Notes under the pieces: model-generated
Told to the model about the DNA's origin: nothing
Database searches by the model: none
The model's input: the letters and a program-made list of their open reading frames with translations, nothing else
Assembly (NCBI GenBank): GCA_903642295.1
Contig: CAHJWO010000004.1
Coordinates: 1 to 43,337 of the forward strand
DNA from: PVC group bacterium
GTDB lineage: Bacteria; Verrucomicrobiota; Verrucomicrobiia; Chthoniobacterales; SZAS-18
Length of the DNA stretch: 43,337 nucleotides
Direction: 5' to 3'
Part shown: positions 41,928 to 43,337 of the stretch, piece after piece
Layout: every line of letters starts with the position of its first letter
How positions within the stretch are numbered: the stretch's first letter is position 1
Translations under genes and position numbers: made by a program

Positions 41928-41958
41928 CCCGGCGCGTCTCAGGACGCGCCGGGTTTTT
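41928..41958 (+). terminator. strong intrinsic terminator between RRM gene and miaA
   Basis: CCCGGCGCGTC-TCAG-GACGCGCCGGG: a perfect 11-bp GC-rich stem with a four-base loop, followed at once by TTTTT. The clearest intrinsic terminator in the window. It ends two bases before the miaA start codon. Confidence 0.93.
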
Positions 41959-41960
41959 GC

Positions 41961-42944
41961 ATGGAAAACGCGTTCTTTATCGTCGGTCCCACTGCCGTGG
42001 GCAAGACCGGGCTGGCGGTGGAACTCGCCGAACAGTGGGGTGCCGAGATCATCAACGCGGATGCGTACCAGGTTTACCGCGGGTTTGATCTGCTGACCGC
42101 CAAACCGACGCCGGAACAAATGGAACGCGTCGCGCATCATCTGGTCGGCTGTCTGGCAACCAGCGAAACCTACAACGTCGCCCGGTATTTGCAGGACGCC
42201 TGCGCCTGCAAGGAACGCATCGCCGGACGCGGCAAGACCGTGATCGTGGCCGGTGGCAACGGCCTTTACGTCAAAGCATTGACTCACGGCCTATCGCCCG
42301 TTCCCGCCGTGTTGTCCGAATTGCGCGTCGAGTTGGAAGCTCTTTCCCTGGAAGATTTGCTGGCGCGTTTGCGGGCCCACGATCCCGGTGCCTTGTTGCT
42401 GATCGACGTTCAGAACAAACGCCGCGTCGTCCGCGCTTTGGAGGTATGCATCGCCACGGGCAAACCTTTCGCTGCCTCTCGAACCGAATGGCGGCCGAAA
42501 CTTCCCTCTCCCCGGAGGGGGGTGTTCCTGATCCGGGACCGGGCGGAACTTGTCTCAAGGATTGATGACCGCATCGATGCGATGTTTGCCCGGGGAGTGG
42601 TGGACGAGGTACGCATGGCGGACATGGAGGGATCATCCTCCACGGCGCGTCAGATTCTCGGGTTAGCCGACATCCGGTCTTATCTCGGTGAACGCATGGA
42701 CCTTGCTACGTGTCGTGAACGAATCAAGGTTGCCACTCGCCAATATGCCAAAAGGCAGGTCACCTGGTTCAAACGGGAAGATTGCTTTGTTCCCATCAAC
42801 CTGTCCGGTACCAAGGGTGCGCGGGAGCAAATAAACAAGTTGTACGACAAATTTTCCTCGAACGAGATCACGGATGCAACGGCACCGGGGATCGCCGCGA
42901 GCGACGTGGACGATCAGGGAAAGCATGACGGGTGCGAATTTTAG
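41961..42944 (+). CDS. miaA: tRNA dimethylallyltransferase
   Basis: 327 aa. P-loop FFIVGPTAVGKTGLAVELAE at the very N-terminus, INADAYQVYRGFDLLTAKP (general base aspartate and substrate glutamine region), HHLVGCLATSETYNVARYL, VIVAGGNGLYVKALTHGL, DVQNKRRVVRALEV, and the C-terminal ATRQYAKRQVTWFKRE. It adds dimethylallyl to A37 of tRNAs reading UNN codons. The P-loop position fixes the start at 41961, which leaves no room for a Shine-Dalgarno sequence because a terminator stem and T-run lie directly before it. The C-terminal 25 residues are acidic and unlike the family. Confidence 0.95.
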   Translation: MENAFFIVGPTAVGKTGLAVELAEQWGAEIINADAYQVYRGFDLLTAKPTPEQMERVAHHLVGCLATSETYNVARYLQDACACKERIAGRGKTVIVAGGNGLYVKALTHGLSPVPAVLSELRVELEALSLEDLLARLRAHDPGALLLIDVQNKRRVVRALEVCIATGKPFAASRTEWRPKLPSPRRGVFLIRDRAELVSRIDDRIDAMFARGVVDEVRMADMEGSSSTARQILGLADIRSYLGERMDLATCRERIKVATRQYAKRQVTWFKREDCFVPINLSGTKGAREQINKLYDKFSSNEITDATAPGIAASDVDDQGKHDGCEF

Positions 42945-43148
42945 CCCGCTCGGCTTTCTTGTTCTTCCGCATGGTCTCATCGACCCCGGTCCTGGAAATA
43001 CAAAGCACGCGATTCCCAGACCCGCTTTATTGGGATGTTTTTTGTCGGCGCGTGGGCTATCCCTGCCTGAACTACGCCGAAGTTCCTGAAATATCAGGGT
43101 TCACCTGCCCGGCGGGCGCGCACCTCGATCAGAGTGAGCAGGCAGCTC
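42945..43148. other. no recognisable gene after miaA
   Basis: No convincing reading frame, RNA gene or repeat is visible. A plus-strand frame from GTG 42932 to 43198 (88 codons) overlaps miaA and has no familiar motif, so it is not called as a gene. Confidence 0.4.
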
Positions 43149-43337
43149 TTACGTCGGCGTCGGCGGATGTGCTCGTCGGTCGAAAGCTGCTGCCTTGATG
43201 GTGGCTGACGCCGACCCCACGTGATCGACGGCCAAAGAATTTACGCTTGCGGCAGTCTCGGGCTGCGACGAAACTTCGCCCAAGGTCGTTGCAAGTGAGA
43301 TCAGACGGGCAGCGGTGGGATTCACTGCGAGAGTGAA
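43149..43337 (-). CDS. possible 3' end of a leftward gene entering from the right edge
   Basis: From the right edge one minus-strand frame stays open for 62 codons and ends in TAA at 43151-43149. The peptide is Ala/Ser/Thr/Val-rich (for example LISLATTLGEVSSQPETA) with a basic end, plausible for a protein C-terminus but too short to identify. It may be chance. Confidence 0.2.
   Translation of the reverse strand, partial: FTLAVNPTAARLISLATTLGEVSSQPETAASVNSLAVDHVGSASATIKAAAFDRRAHPPTPT

Noticed and set aside
42932-43198. 88-codon plus-strand frame after miaA
   Set aside because: It overlaps the miaA end, begins with GTG without a ribosome-binding site and has no recognisable motif; kept only as a remark.
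1-43337. CRISPR arrays, tRNA or rRNA genes, phage or integrase genes
   Set aside because: No regularly spaced repeats, cloverleaf or rRNA signatures, and no mobile-element enzymes were seen in either strand by eye.

Overview
The window is a moderately GC-rich piece of bacterial chromosome, most likely from a member of the Verrucomicrobiota. That placement is inferred from gene content and not from any rRNA. The supporting features are a complete mraZ-to-ftsZ division and cell-wall (dcw) cluster, a MurC-MurB fusion protein, an LL-diaminopimelate aminotransferase (DapL-type) gene beside the cluster, a SecA of about 1000 residues with a SEC-C zinc tail, and scattered palindromic repeats of the GTCATCCTGAGCG and ATCTGCGTAAATCTGCGG kinds. 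I found no phage, integrase, transposase, CRISPR array, tRNA or rRNA.

Left part (1-6746). A truncated Ser/Thr protein kinase with a second kinase-like N-lobe runs off the left edge. A CCA-adding enzyme diverges from it. After a repeat-filled gap comes a leftward operon: folP (dihydropteroate synthase), cdaA (c-di-AMP synthase), a 48-residue membrane peptide and glmM. This is the classic cdaA-cdaR-glmM arrangement, but the position of CdaR is held by a gene reduced to little more than the CdaR/YbbR membrane anchor.

Middle-left (6823-13187, rightward). A membrane-anchored HExxH protein, acylphosphatase, an ABC-2 exporter (ATPase plus permease), a membrane-anchored helical-repeat protein, a calcineurin-type phosphoesterase and a family 9 glycosyltransferase lie almost end to end. 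The last gene collides with ftsZ: their 3' ends overlap by 29 bp on opposite strands.

Centre (33905 down to 13159, leftward). The dcw cluster reads mraZ, an unknown 103-residue gene, rsmH, ftsL, ftsI, murE, murF, mraY, murD, a LysM membrane protein, ftsW, murG, murC-murB, vapB, vapC, ddl, ftsQ, ftsA, ftsZ. It starts from a well-formed promoter (TTGACC, 17 bp, TATAAG) overlapped by three 10-bp-phased GTGGG-type MraZ boxes. It carries three non-standard insertions: the 103-residue gene, the LysM protein, and a VapBC toxin-antitoxin pair coupled to ddl by ATGA overlaps.

Right part (34271-43337, rightward). An LL-DAP aminotransferase (precursor supply for MurE), a diacylglycerol-kinase-family lipid kinase, pyrE, secA, an RRM RNA-binding protein with a long structured leader, and miaA. 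The DagK-pyrE gap holds a compound (AC)n(CT)n microsatellite and a 146-bp inverted-repeat element. A strong intrinsic terminator ends 2 nt before the miaA start codon. The last 390 bp hold no confidently identified gene.
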